From an uncultured Alphaproteobacteria bacterium (lineage in GTDB: Bacteria; Pseudomonadota; Alphaproteobacteria; Rhizobiales; Aestuariivirgaceae): 5,849 nt of DNA. The notes beneath the pieces were generated by a model. It saw nothing but the letters and a program-made list of their open reading frames with translations, was not told the DNA's origin and did not search any database. Within the stretch, counting starts at the first letter, position 1. Every line of letters starts with the position of its first letter. A program made the translations under genes and the position numbers. The stretch spans positions 1 to 5,849 of the forward strand of contig CALMLK010000329.1 of assembly GCA_937868035.1 (NCBI GenBank). The letters run 5' to 3'. Positions 1-5,500 of this stretch are shown here, one piece after another.

Positions 1-670
1 CCGACTGGCGCGTGATGCCGTTGAGGAAGCAATCGGCGATGGGTGTATGTAACGCGCCATCGCGGGTGAAGAAGATGTTGGCGCCGGTGCATTCCGCCAC
101 GCGCCCTTGCCAGTCCAGCATCATGGCGTCGGCATAACCCTTCTTCTCCGCCTTGTGCTTGGAGATGGTGCAGATCATGTAGAGACCGGCCGCCTTCGCA
201 TGCACGGGCGCGCACTTGGGATCGGGGCGCGCATAGTCGGCGATGTCGAGGCGGATGCCCTTCATCTTGGTTTCCGGATCGAACATTGAGGGCCACGCCC
301 ACGTCGCGATGGCCACGTGGATCTTGTTGTTCTGGGCCGACACCGCCATCATTTCGGAACCGCGGAAGGCAACTGGCCGCACGTATTGGTCGCCGCCACC
401 GCTCTTGGCCACCACTTCATCCTTGGCCTTGTTGATCTCGTCATTGCTGAAGGGCAGGTCGAAATCGAGGATGTTCGCCGACTTGCGGAAGCGTTCCGTG
501 TGCTCCTTCGACTTGAAGATCTTGCCGTTGTAGGCGCGCTCGCCTTCGAAAACGGAGGAACCGTAGTGCAGGCCGTGGGTCAGCACGTGAACCTTCGCCT
601 CGCGCCAGGGGATGATCTTGCCGTTGAACCAGATCACGCCGTCGCGGTCGTCGAATGGGATAAGTGCCAT
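1..670 (-). CDS. ilvE: Branched-chain amino acid aminotransferase (class IV), C-terminus cut off by window edge
   Basis: A cytoplasmic PLP enzyme that interconverts leucine, isoleucine and valine with their 2-keto acids, using glutamate/2-oxoglutarate; it is the last step of branched-chain synthesis. The first 223 residues are present and the remaining C-terminal part lies beyond position 1. Visible class IV features are the N-terminal THGLHYGSSVFEGERAY stretch (residues 31-47), the Schiff-base lysine K159 in PVHAKAAGLYM, and E193 in RVAECTGANIFF, the glutamate expected to contact the PLP ring nitrogen. The start at 670 (MALIPFDDRDG) matches my recollection of alphaproteobacterial IlvE N-termini. 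It is preceded by GGAG (680-683) at about 9 nt spacing. In-frame ATGs at 715 and 736 would extend the protein by 15 or 22 residues, but they lack a Shine-Dalgarno and add low-complexity sequence. It is divergent from the MarR gene. D-amino acid transaminase and 4-amino-4-deoxychorismate lyase share the fold, but the motif set fits IlvE best. Confidence 0.93.
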   Translation of the reverse strand, partial: MALIPFDDRDGVIWFNGKIIPWREAKVHVLTHGLHYGSSVFEGERAYNGKIFKSKEHTERFRKSANILDFDLPFSNDEINKAKDEVVAKSGGGDQYVRPVAFRGSEMMAVSAQNNKIHVAIATWAWPSMFDPETKMKGIRLDIADYARPDPKCAPVHAKAAGLYMICTISKHKAEKKGYADAMMLDWQGRVAECTGANIFFTRDGALHTPIADCFLNGITRQS

Positions 671-746
671 GGCCTTGGTCTCCAAAGATTTTGCGTTGCA
701 GCAAGCGCATGCCATAGTGCGGGAAATGACTCGCATTCGGGCCGTG

Positions 747-775
747 TTGCTCGGATTTCGGGCAGACGCTATCAG
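747..775 (+). promoter_or_regulatory. Candidate promoter of the MarR / two-component operon
   Basis: TTGCTC (747-752) is separated by 17 bp from TATCAG (770-775). A start near 782 would leave a leader of only about 13 nt before the MarR ATG at 795. This promoter overlaps the candidate ilvE promoter back to back, so the two directions probably compete or are regulated together. This is motif matching only. Confidence 0.3.
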
Positions 776-793
776 ATATGGAAAATATGTCAA
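766..793 (-). promoter_or_regulatory. Candidate ilvE promoter with consensus -35
   Basis: On the minus strand a perfect TTGACA (788-793) is followed after 16 bp by TAGCGT (766-771), which has only three matches to TATAAT. Transcription from here would give ilvE a leader of roughly 90 nt. The -35 lies inside the left arm of the palindrome at 786-806, so a protein bound there should block polymerase. The -35 is convincing, the -10 is weak, and no start site is known. Confidence 0.35.
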
Positions 794-806
794 TATGGCT
801 GACATA
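786..806. promoter_or_regulatory. Palindrome over the MarR start codon, candidate operator
   Basis: Perfect 7-bp arms TATGTCA (786-792) and TGACATA (800-806) flank a 7-bp centre. The symmetry axis falls on base 796, the middle base of the MarR ATG (795-797). Half-site spacing is about two helical turns, usual for a winged-helix dimer of the MarR family. The left arm contains the TTGACA facing ilvE. ATATG also recurs at 776, 785 and 793. The likeliest reading is an autoregulatory site of the adjacent MarR protein that also controls ilvE; the binding protein is inferred, not shown. Confidence 0.45.
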
Positions 807-1295
807 ATATCAGACGCACCCCTGCCGGAGGAGGATGCGGTCGCCCTGGTGGAACTCCTGTTTTTCGCCTACCGCGATTTCGTGGCCGACCCGGACTCGA
901 TCCTGGAAGGTTTGGGATTTGGCCGGGCGCACCATCGCGTGCTGCATTTTGTAGGCCGCGATCCGGGCATGACCGTGGCGCAATTGCTGGACATCCTGCG
1001 CATCACCAAGCAATCGCTGAGCCGCGTCCTGAAGGACCTGATCGAGAAGGGCTATGTCTACCAGAAGGCCGGCGAGGAAGACCGCCGCCAGCGCCTGCTG
1101 TATCTCACCGAGAAGGGCGAGGCCCTGTGGCGCGACCTCGCGGCACCGCAGATGCGCCGCTTCCGCCGTGCACTCACCGGACTGGAAGAAAGCGGCGCCG
1201 AACACTACCGCGCACTGCTGCTGCAACTGATCAATCCCGAGAACCGCGAGGCCGCTGAAGCCTGGATCAGCAGGCCGCGCAGCAAGTCGCAGTAG
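795..1295 (+). CDS. MarR-family winged-helix transcriptional regulator (PetP-like)
   Basis: A 166-residue cytoplasmic DNA-binding protein, expected to act as a homodimer. The winged helix-turn-helix spans about residues 58-108: TVAQLLDILRITKQSLSRVL (60-79) holds the recognition helix, and the wing carries the MarR hallmark DRR (D96-R97-R98) before LLYLTEKG. Helices on both sides (about 12-50 and 115-150) form the dimer interface. Length is typical for the family. The reading frame is open upstream to 612, but that part overlaps ilvE antisense and looks like shadow coding, so the ATG at 795 is chosen. Its Shine-Dalgarno is poor (only GGAAAA about 10 nt upstream), fitting weak initiation or a very short leader. 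It is the first gene of a tight operon with a response regulator and kinase. A MarR gene next to an OmpR-like gene matches petP-petR of Rhodobacter capsulatus. Its ligand is unknown; the divergent ilvE makes that gene a plausible target. Confidence 0.88.
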   Translation: MADIISDAPLPEEDAVALVELLFFAYRDFVADPDSILEGLGFGRAHHRVLHFVGRDPGMTVAQLLDILRITKQSLSRVLKDLIEKGYVYQKAGEEDRRQRLLYLTEKGEALWRDLAAPQMRRFRRALTGLEESGAEHYRALLLQLINPENREAAEAWISRPRSKSQ

Positions 1296-1303
1296 GCCCT
1301 CCC

Positions 1304-1993
1304 GTGACCGACGCCGCACACATTCTGGTCGTCGATGATGACCGCCGCATTCGCGCGCTGCTGGAAACCTATCTGGCGGCAAACGGCTTTCGCGTCACCC
1401 CTGCCGCCAACGCCGCCGAGGCGCGTGAGCGCATGCGGGGCATGATCTTCGATCTCATCATTCTTGATGTGATGATGCCGGGCGAAACCGGCGTGAGCTT
1501 CGCCGAGAGCCTGCGCGCGGGCCATCAGAACATCCCGATCCTCATGCTCTCCGCCCGCGCCGACAGCGCCGACCGTATTAAAGGCCTCGCCGCAGGAAGC
1601 GACGACTATCTGACCAAGCCATTCGAACCGGAGGAACTGCTGCTGCGCGTGCGCGGCCTCCTGCGCCGCTCTGGCACCGCCGCGCCCGCCATCAGGGAGG
1701 CGCAATTCGGAGATTGCATCTTCGACATGGTGAAGGGCGAGTTGTGGCGGACAGGCGAAGTCGTGCACCTCACGGGGCGCGAGAAGGATCTGTTGCGCCA
1801 TCTCGTGCAGGGCGGCGGCAGGCCCGTCTCGCGGATGTCGCTCAGGGCGGAAGGCCAGGACGATGCCGCCCGCGCCGTCGATGTGCAGATCAACCGCCTG
1901 CGCCAGAAGATTGAAAAAGACCCGGACAATCCAGCGCTGCTGCAAAGCGTGCGCGGCGAGGGATATGTGCTCTATGTGGAAAGCGTGGAATAA
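1304..1993 (+). CDS. OmpR-family response regulator (PetR-like)
   Basis: A 229-residue two-component transcription factor, the probable phosphoacceptor partner of the kinase encoded directly downstream. The receiver domain (about 5-122) keeps every key residue: acidic pair D11-D12, phosphoacceptor D55 in LIILDVMMPG, switch serine S83 in LMLSAR, and K105 in DYLTKPFEPEELLLRV. The OmpR/PhoB winged helix follows at about 134-226, with LTGREKDLLRHL, the recognition-helix segment RAVDVQINRLRQKIE and the wing hairpin VRGEGYVL. The start is GTG at 1304, placing M1 eight residues before the LVVDDD strand as is usual. It lies 8 bp after the MarR stop, with no clear Shine-Dalgarno, so translation may depend on upstream ribosomes. 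Databases often label relatives OmpR; similarity to PetR (linked to cytochrome bc1 expression and growth in Rhodobacter) is recalled, not computed. Target genes cannot be read from this window. Confidence 0.93.
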   Translation: MTDAAHILVVDDDRRIRALLETYLAANGFRVTPAANAAEARERMRGMIFDLIILDVMMPGETGVSFAESLRAGHQNIPILMLSARADSADRIKGLAAGSDDYLTKPFEPEELLLRVRGLLRRSGTAAPAIREAQFGDCIFDMVKGELWRTGEVVHLTGREKDLLRHLVQGGGRPVSRMSLRAEGQDDAARAVDVQINRLRQKIEKDPDNPALLQSVRGEGYVLYVESVE

Positions 1994-3352
1994 ATGCCCC
2001 ATACGCCAGGACCGATGAACAGCTTCAACCGCTTCCTCGAGCGACATCTGCCGGGAGGGTTGTACCAGCGCGCCCTCATCATTCTCATTGCACCTGTGGT
2101 GCTGCTGCAGACCCTCATGGCGGCAATCATCCTTGACCGTCACTGGGACAATGTGACGAAGGCCCTTGGCCGCTCGCTCTCCATGGAGATCGGCATGCTG
2201 GTCGATGATTTCCAACGCTCCGACAAATCCGCCGAAGCGATTGCAGCAATCGAGGAACGGGCCCGCGAGCGCCTGCGCCTCGACATGGACGTCATCCACA
2301 ACGCCGACTTGCCGCCGCCGGTGGAACCGCCGTTTTATGCGCTGTTCGAACGCAAGATGCAGAAATACCTGACCCGCGACACGGGCCGCGCCTTCTGGGT
2401 GAACAGTCAGGGCGGCCCGGTGGAAGTGCAGGTGGAAGTGGACAAGGGCACAATCTTCCGCATCCGCACCGAAACAGAACGGGCCCAGGCGAGCGGAACG
2501 GGTGGCCTGCTGGCCCTCATGCTGGCTTCGTCAGGTGTGCTGCTCGGCATTGCCATGGTGTTCCTGCGCAAGCAGGTGATGCCGATCCTCGAACTGGCCG
2601 ACGCCGCGAAGAATTTCGGCATGGGGCGGACGACACCCGCCTATCATCCCCGCGGCGCAGACGAAATCCGTGAGGCAGGCAACGCCTTCCTCGACATGCG
2701 CCGCCGCATTGCCCGTCACGTCGAGCAGCGCACCGACATGCTGGCCGGTGTCTCCCACGACCTCCGCACCATTGTCACCCGCTTCAAGCTGGAACTCGCC
2801 GTGCTGGGCGACAACCCCAAGGTTCATCCCTTGAAGGAAGACGTGGATGAAATGCAGCATATGCTGGAAGACTACATGGCCTTCGTGAAGGGCGATGGCG
2901 GCGAGCAGGCGAGTGACGTCAACGTGCCGGATGCGATCCGCCTCAGCGTCGAGAACGTGGAGCGCGACCGCCCGGATTCGGATTCAACAGTGCAGGTGAA
3001 ATCGCTCCCGGAAGCGACAGTGCGCCTGAAGGCCAATGCCTTCCGCCGGCTCATCGCCAATCTTCTCAGCAACGCCGTGCGTTACGGCCATCAGGTGCAG
3101 ATTTCGGGCGAAGTGAAGGATCACCGGCTGTGGATCTATGTCGATGACAACGGCCCCGGCATTCCCGTGAGCCAGCGCGAAGAAGCCTTCCGGCCCTTCG
3201 TCCGCCTCGACAATGCGCGCAATCTCGATGAAACCGGAACAGGCCTCGGCCTTGCCATCGCGCAGGACATCGCCCACGCCCACGGCGGCGAGATCATCTT
3301 GGAGGATGGCCCGCTGGGCGGCCTTCGTGCCGTGGTGCGGTTGCCCGTCTAG
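1994..3352 (+). CDS. EnvZ-like membrane sensor histidine kinase
   Basis: A 452-residue inner-membrane kinase whose ATG abuts the stop of the response regulator gene, making the pair a cognate system. Order of parts: short cytoplasmic tail; TM1 about 27-47; periplasmic sensor region about 48-170; TM2 about 171-191; HAMP about 192-243; HisKA with phosphoacceptor H255 in AGVSHDLRT; and an HATPase domain about 345-452 with N box ([11 protein letters not shown]360 near its centre), G1 box DDNGPGIP (384-391), F box EAFRPF and G2 box GTGLGLAIA. All catalytic elements are present, so it should be active. The H box reads SHDLRTI where most HisKA proteins have SHDLRTP; I recall similar versions in alphaproteobacterial relatives. 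The periplasmic part carries no sensor fold I recognise and its stimulus is unknown. ATG at 2015 (residue 8), preceded by AGGA, is an alternative start. The stop codon overlaps that of csaA on the other strand. Confidence 0.93.
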   Translation: MPHTPGPMNSFNRFLERHLPGGLYQRALIILIAPVVLLQTLMAAIILDRHWDNVTKALGRSLSMEIGMLVDDFQRSDKSAEAIAAIEERARERLRLDMDVIHNADLPPPVEPPFYALFERKMQKYLTRDTGRAFWVNSQGGPVEVQVEVDKGTIFRIRTETERAQASGTGGLLALMLASSGVLLGIAMVFLRKQVMPILELADAAKNFGMGRTTPAYHPRGADEIREAGNAFLDMRRRIARHVEQRTDMLAGVSHDLRTIVTRFKLELAVLGDNPKVHPLKEDVDEMQHMLEDYMAFVKGDGGEQASDVNVPDAIRLSVENVERDRPDSDSTVQVKSLPEATVRLKANAFRRLIANLLSNAVRYGHQVQISGEVKDHRLWIYVDDNGPGIPVSQREEAFRPFVRLDNARNLDETGTGLGLAIAQDIAHAHGGEIILEDGPLGGLRAVVRLPV

Positions 3353-3684
3353 AACAGCTTGCCGCCGTTCGGCACGTCCTGATCCGGGCCCACCAGAACC
3401 ACGCCACCGTCGGGGTCCGGGAAACCGAGTGTCAGCACTTCCGAAATGAACGGGCCGATCTGCCGCGGCGGGAAATTGACAACGGCGGCCACCTGTCGGC
3501 CAAGCAGCGTCTCGATCACGTAATGCTTGGTGATCTGCGCCGAGGAGCGCTTCACGCCAATCTCCGGCCCGAAGTCGATCCGCAACTTGAACGCCGGCTT
3601 CCGCGCCTCTGGAAAAGCCTCGACACCGATGATCGTGCCGACACGGATGTCGACCTTTTCAAAATCAGAGAATGCAATGGTCAT
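3349..3684 (-). CDS. csaA: CsaA-type tRNA-binding-domain protein
   Basis: A 111-residue cytoplasmic protein that is a single OB-fold tRNA-binding domain, the domain also found at the ends of MetRS and PheRS beta. Typical features are the N-terminal [11 protein letters not shown] strand (8-18), the conserved core around KLRIDFG (33-39) with KRSSAQIT (45-52), and the C-terminal [20 protein letters not shown] segment (69-88) used for dimer and ligand contacts. The length equals that of CsaA, described in Bacillus as a secretion-linked chaperone-like dimer; the role in alphaproteobacteria is unsettled. Its ATG shares one base with the proC stop (TGATG), so it is translationally coupled as the last gene of the YbjN-proC-csaA operon. 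The 3' end overlaps the kinase gene by four bases in the convergent sense, leaving no room for a dedicated terminator. Confidence 0.92.
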   Translation of the reverse strand: MTIAFSDFEKVDIRVGTIIGVEAFPEARKPAFKLRIDFGPEIGVKRSSAQITKHYVIETLLGRQVAAVVNFPPRQIGPFISEVLTLGFPDPDGGVVLVGPDQDVPNGGKLF

Positions 3685-4505
3685 CAGCTTGCCAGTTCGC
3701 GTGAGCGCCGCGCCGCTGCCTTCACGGCATCGATCATCAGAGGTTTCATGCCGTTGTCGGCCATCAGCACTTGCAGGGCCTCGTAAGTCGTGCCCTTGGG
3801 TGATGTCACGTTCTGCCGCAACGTCGCTGCATCGATACCGGACGAGCGCATCAGTTCGCCCGAGCCCGACACCGTGGCGCGCGCCAGTTTCACTGCTACA
3901 TCCGGCGGCAGGCCGGCGGCCTCGGCGGCGGCGGCGAGGCATTCCGTGAGGTAGAACACGTAAGCAGGCCCGGAACCCGACACGGCCGTGGCCGCGTCGA
4001 TCAGGGCCTCGTCCTCCACGCGCACCACTTCGCCGATGGACGACAGCAGCTGTTCCGCCAGGTCCATCTGTTGCGCGGTCACATTGCGGTTGGATGCCAT
4101 GGCCGTGATGCCGCGGCCCACGGCAGCAGGCGTGTTGGGAATGGTGCGGATTACCGCGGCGTCAGCCCCGAAGTGCCGTTCGAAAGAAGCGATCGTCTTG
4201 CCAGCTGCAATCGAAAGGATGAGCGGTTTCGCGGCACCTAGTTCGTGCAGCGGCGCCAACACCTCGTCCATCACCTGCGGCTTGACTGCAGCGAGCAGGA
4301 CTTCGGCATTGCTGATGCTGGCAATGGGCGGATTGTGACGGATGCCACGCGCCTGCAACAGGTGCGCCACTTCAGCCGGCGGCGAAGGGTCCAGCGCCAC
4401 GACCTGCTTCGGATCGACGCCCGCCTTCAGCCAGCCTTCCAGCATGGCACCGCCCATTTTGCCGGCGCCAATCAGCACCAGCGTTCCCTTGAGTGATATG
4501 GTCAT
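3684..4505 (-). CDS. proC: Pyrroline-5-carboxylate reductase
   Basis: A 273-residue cytoplasmic enzyme catalysing the last step of proline synthesis, NAD(P)H-dependent reduction of 1-pyrroline-5-carboxylate. The Rossmann domain begins with [17 protein letters not shown] (9-25), and VKPQ (74-77) follows in the expected place. [14 protein letters not shown] (119-131) binds cofactor and substrate. The C-terminal helical dimerisation domain has [13 protein letters not shown] (174-186) and the family signature [12 protein letters not shown] (233-244), where lysine stands at a position often glycine. Length is normal and nothing catalytic is missing. The ATG overlaps the YbjN stop by four bases (ATGA), and the stop overlaps the csaA start by one base, so it is the middle gene of a coupled operon. 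No tRNA-binding or YbjN function is known to be needed for proline synthesis, so the operon may reflect shared expression rather than pathway. Confidence 0.96.
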   Translation of the reverse strand: MTISLKGTLVLIGAGKMGGAMLEGWLKAGVDPKQVVALDPSPPAEVAHLLQARGIRHNPPIASISNAEVLLAAVKPQVMDEVLAPLHELGAAKPLILSIAAGKTIASFERHFGADAAVIRTIPNTPAAVGRGITAMASNRNVTAQQMDLAEQLLSSIGEVVRVEDEALIDAATAVSGSGPAYVFYLTECLAAAAEAAGLPPDVAVKLARATVSGSGELMRSSGIDAATLRQNVTSPKGTTYEALQVLMADNGMKPLMIDAVKAAARRSRELAS

Positions 4506-5002
4506 GCCTCACCGTGCGTTTCGAGAAGTGCGCTGTCAAGCGCCTGCGCGGCCGTATGCCCAGCCCAAATCACGAACTGCACGGCGGGATAATAGCGCTG
4601 GCAGCAATCGACGGCGAGGCGGATGAGTTCTTCGCACTGCGCGTCGTTCGCCTCGGCACCGCCCGCCAGAAGCAGGCTGTTGCGGAAGACGACCGAAGCG
4701 TCCTTCTCCCAGAACTCGAAGTGACCATGCACGAGTTGCGTGTTCATGGAGGCGACGAGGCGCGCCATTTCCTCACGGCGCTTTTCCGGCACCTTCAATT
4801 CGAAGACGCAAGCCACCAGCAGGGACTCAAGATCGTCACGCCATGACAGTGACAGCGACAGTGCGCACCATCCGCCTTCCACGGCCATGAGCAGTTCATC
4901 GTTGCTCGGGCGGTCAAGCGTCCAGTCGCGGCGCTCGGCAAGCCGCTCCACCCGGTCGAGCGGGTTTGAATGTATCGGGTCGAGTGTTGCCGCAAGGCCC
5001 AT
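4502..5002 (-). CDS. YbjN-domain protein
   Basis: A 166-residue soluble protein of the YbjN family, with no signal peptide or membrane segment. Family features seen are an N-terminal amphipathic helix (DPIHSNPLDRVERLAERRDW, 8-27), a beta-rich core with EGGWCALSLSLSWRDDLESLL (42-62) and ELKVPEKRREEMARLVASMN (68-87), and FRNSLLLAGG (106-115). The fold resembles type III secretion chaperones. In enterobacteria YbjN affects stress and motility phenotypes; the biochemical role is unknown, and I would not transfer a function. The ATG at 5002 is preferred to a TTG at 5005 because GGAGG (5009-5013) lies six bases upstream of the ATG. It is the first gene of the YbjN-proC-csaA operon, with a perfect inverted repeat touching its ribosome-binding site. 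The ALSLSLSW segment is coded by a short GACAGT-like tandem (about 4844-4860). Confidence 0.85.
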   Translation of the reverse strand: MGLAATLDPIHSNPLDRVERLAERRDWTLDRPSNDELLMAVEGGWCALSLSLSWRDDLESLLVACVFELKVPEKRREEMARLVASMNTQLVHGHFEFWEKDASVVFRNSLLLAGGAEANDAQCEELIRLAVDCCQRYYPAVQFVIWAGHTAAQALDSALLETHGEA

Positions 5003-5008
5003 CAAAAT

Positions 5009-5013
5009 CCTCC
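5009..5013 (-). promoter_or_regulatory. Shine-Dalgarno of the YbjN gene, decides the start
   Basis: GGAGG on the minus strand ends six bases before ATG 5002 but only three bases before TTG 5005, favouring the ATG. It is the strongest ribosome-binding site in the window and abuts the inverted repeat at 5014-5041. Confidence 0.75.
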
Positions 5014-5041
5014 GCCAACGGAAGAATCAAGCGCCGTTGGC
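5014..5041 (-). promoter_or_regulatory. Perfect 8-bp inverted repeat in the YbjN leader
   Basis: Arms GCCAACGG (5014-5021) and CCGTTGGC (5034-5041) match perfectly around a 12-nt loop that contains a GANTC site (5024-5028). In the minus-strand transcript the stem-loop ends one base before the GGAGG. There is no following T run, so it is not an intrinsic terminator. It could be a transcript-stabilising 5' hairpin, a translational control element, or a DNA operator. If the weak promoter at 5049-5077 is real, transcription would begin at the foot of this stem. Confidence 0.5.
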
Positions 5042-5048
5042 TGGAGGC

Positions 5049-5077
5049 AACATGATGTGATGGATGAGTCGCGACAA
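5049..5077 (-). promoter_or_regulatory. Weak candidate promoter for YbjN-proC-csaA
   Basis: On the minus strand TTGTCG (5072-5077) and CATGTT (5049-5054) are 17 bp apart, with four and three matches to consensus. A GAGTC site (5066-5070) lies in the spacer, the arrangement seen at CcrM/GcrA-dependent promoters in Caulobacter. The -10 is poor; read-through from ubiK is the alternative source of transcript. Confidence 0.25.
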
Positions 5078-5120
5078 GAACGCCGCCGATTCCTCCACAT
5101 CTATTTCTGATGATGATTGC

Positions 5121-5384
5121 TCAGTTGGATTCCGTCTTGCCGAGCCTCGACTCGAGCGCGGCGATTCGCTGGGCCAGTGAGTCGTTCTCGGTGCGCGCCT
5201 TCTCGGCCATCTCTTTGACGACCTCGAATTCCTCGCGCTTCACCACATTGAGGTTGTTGAGCACCCGCTCCACCTGGCTCTGCACGAGGGTATCCACTTC
5301 CTTGCGCACGCCCTGGGCGGCGGAGGCGGCATTGCCCATCAGCTTGGCGAGTTCATCGAAGAACTTGGAATTGGTCGTGACCAT
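5121..5384 (-). CDS. ubiK: UbiK-family accessory factor (BMFP domain)
   Basis: An 87-residue cytoplasmic or membrane-associated protein of the UbiK/YqiC family, which in enterobacteria supports aerobic ubiquinone synthesis as an accessory of the Ubi enzyme complex and forms trimers. The N-terminal amphipathic helix (SKFFDELAKLMGNAASAAQG, 6-25), the linker VERVLNNLNVVKREEFEVVKEM (38-59) with the conserved VKREEFEVV block, and the C-terminal coiled coil (about 57-83, ENDSLAQRIAALESRLG) follow the family plan and usual length. ATG 5384 has AGGAG (5394-5398) nine bases upstream, itself touching a perfect inverted repeat. It lies 118 bp before the YbjN gene on the same strand and is divergent from lgt. 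Seven GANTC sites lie in the downstream gap and the 3' half of this gene. Function in alphaproteobacteria is inferred from the family. Confidence 0.9.
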   Translation of the reverse strand: MVTTNSKFFDELAKLMGNAASAAQGVRKEVDTLVQSQVERVLNNLNVVKREEFEVVKEMAEKARTENDSLAQRIAALESRLGKTESN

Positions 5385-5398
5385 GGGCGGAAGCTCCT

Positions 5399-5413
5399 GT
5401 GTTGGCGCAACAC
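5399..5413 (-). promoter_or_regulatory. Perfect inverted repeat in the ubiK leader
   Basis: Arms GTGTTG (5399-5404) and CAACAC (5408-5413) flank GCG. In the ubiK transcript this compact hairpin sits immediately before the AGGAG ribosome-binding site (5394-5398). The predicted transcription start from the -10 at 5420-5425 falls at or next to 5413, so the hairpin would form the very 5' end of the mRNA. It could equally be an operator over the start site. The layout mirrors that before the YbjN gene. Confidence 0.45.
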
Positions 5414-5419
5414 CTAGGC

Positions 5420-5448
5420 ATTCTACCCATGTGATTCAAGTGCGTGCA
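5420..5448 (-). promoter_or_regulatory. Candidate ubiK promoter
   Basis: TAGAAT (5420-5425, minus strand) matches TATAAT at five of six positions. With a 17-bp spacer the -35 would be TGCACG (5443-5448), only three matches. A GAATC site (5433-5437) lies in the spacer. The strong -10, weak -35 and spacer GANTC together resemble methylation-dependent alphaproteobacterial promoters. Confidence 0.4.
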
Positions 5449-5465
5449 GGCCGCACCCCCCAGGC

Positions 5466-5492
5466 TTGGCGAAGCGGGGATTCGCGCATAAG
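5466..5492 (+). promoter_or_regulatory. Weak candidate lgt promoter
   Basis: TTGGCG (5466-5471) and CATAAG (5487-5492) have four matches each to consensus but are only 15 bp apart. A GATTC site (5479-5483) lies between them. The start would be near 5499, giving an almost leaderless lgt mRNA, which suits the lack of a strong Shine-Dalgarno there. This is a tentative motif match. Confidence 0.22.
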
Positions 5493-5500
5493 AGCAGGGC

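Larger units (their letters stand above)
5024..5483. other. Cluster of nine GANTC (CcrM-type) sites
   Basis: GANTC begins at 5024, 5066, 5088, 5128, 5149, 5163, 5179, 5433 and 5479. Elsewhere in the window I find only five, at 728, 894, 2975, 2981 and 4824. Seven of the nine lie within 160 bp covering the YbjN/ubiK gap and the ubiK 3' end. In alphaproteobacteria this is the target of the cell-cycle methyltransferase CcrM and is usually scarce outside promoters. Three sites fall inside spacers of the promoters proposed for YbjN, ubiK and lgt. Confidence 0.7.

Noticed and set aside
612..794. N-terminal extension of the MarR protein by 61 residues from an in-frame ATG at 612
   Set aside because: It would overlap the ilvE 5' end antisense, has no MarR-like content, and the domain begins normally after ATG 795.
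317..802. 161-codon plus-strand open frame opposite ilvE
   Set aside because: It is antisense to a well-supported gene and shows no motif or ribosome-binding site, so it is a composition shadow.
778..807. Nine-codon leader-peptide-like frame (ATG 778 to TAA 805-807) overlapping the MarR start
   Set aside because: It has no Shine-Dalgarno, begins upstream of the predicted transcription start, and holds no run of regulatory codons; it is probably chance in an AT-rich patch.
1205..2299. 364-codon open frame on the minus strand opposite the MarR, regulator and kinase genes
   Set aside because: It lies wholly opposite three confident genes, its composition (rich in H, A, R, Q) is that of shadow frames in GC-rich DNA, and no domain is recognisable.
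4843..4861. Short GACAGT-like tandem as a variable repeat
   Set aside because: It is only about three degenerate units inside the YbjN coding region, encoding an alternating Ser-Leu beta strand; codon use explains it.
5064..5180. 38-codon plus-strand frame in the YbjN/ubiK gap, starting MSRDKNAADSS
   Set aside because: It has no good ribosome-binding site, half of it is antisense to ubiK, and there is no recognisable family; left out without conservation evidence.
5024..5183. Replication origin suggested by GANTC clustering
   Set aside because: I see no DnaA box of the TTATCCACA type, no AT-rich unwinding tract and no origin-associated genes nearby.
5399..5413. Intrinsic terminator at the GTGTTG/CAACAC hairpin
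   Set aside because: The stem is short, no T run follows on either strand, and it lies between divergent gene starts where no transcript needs to end.
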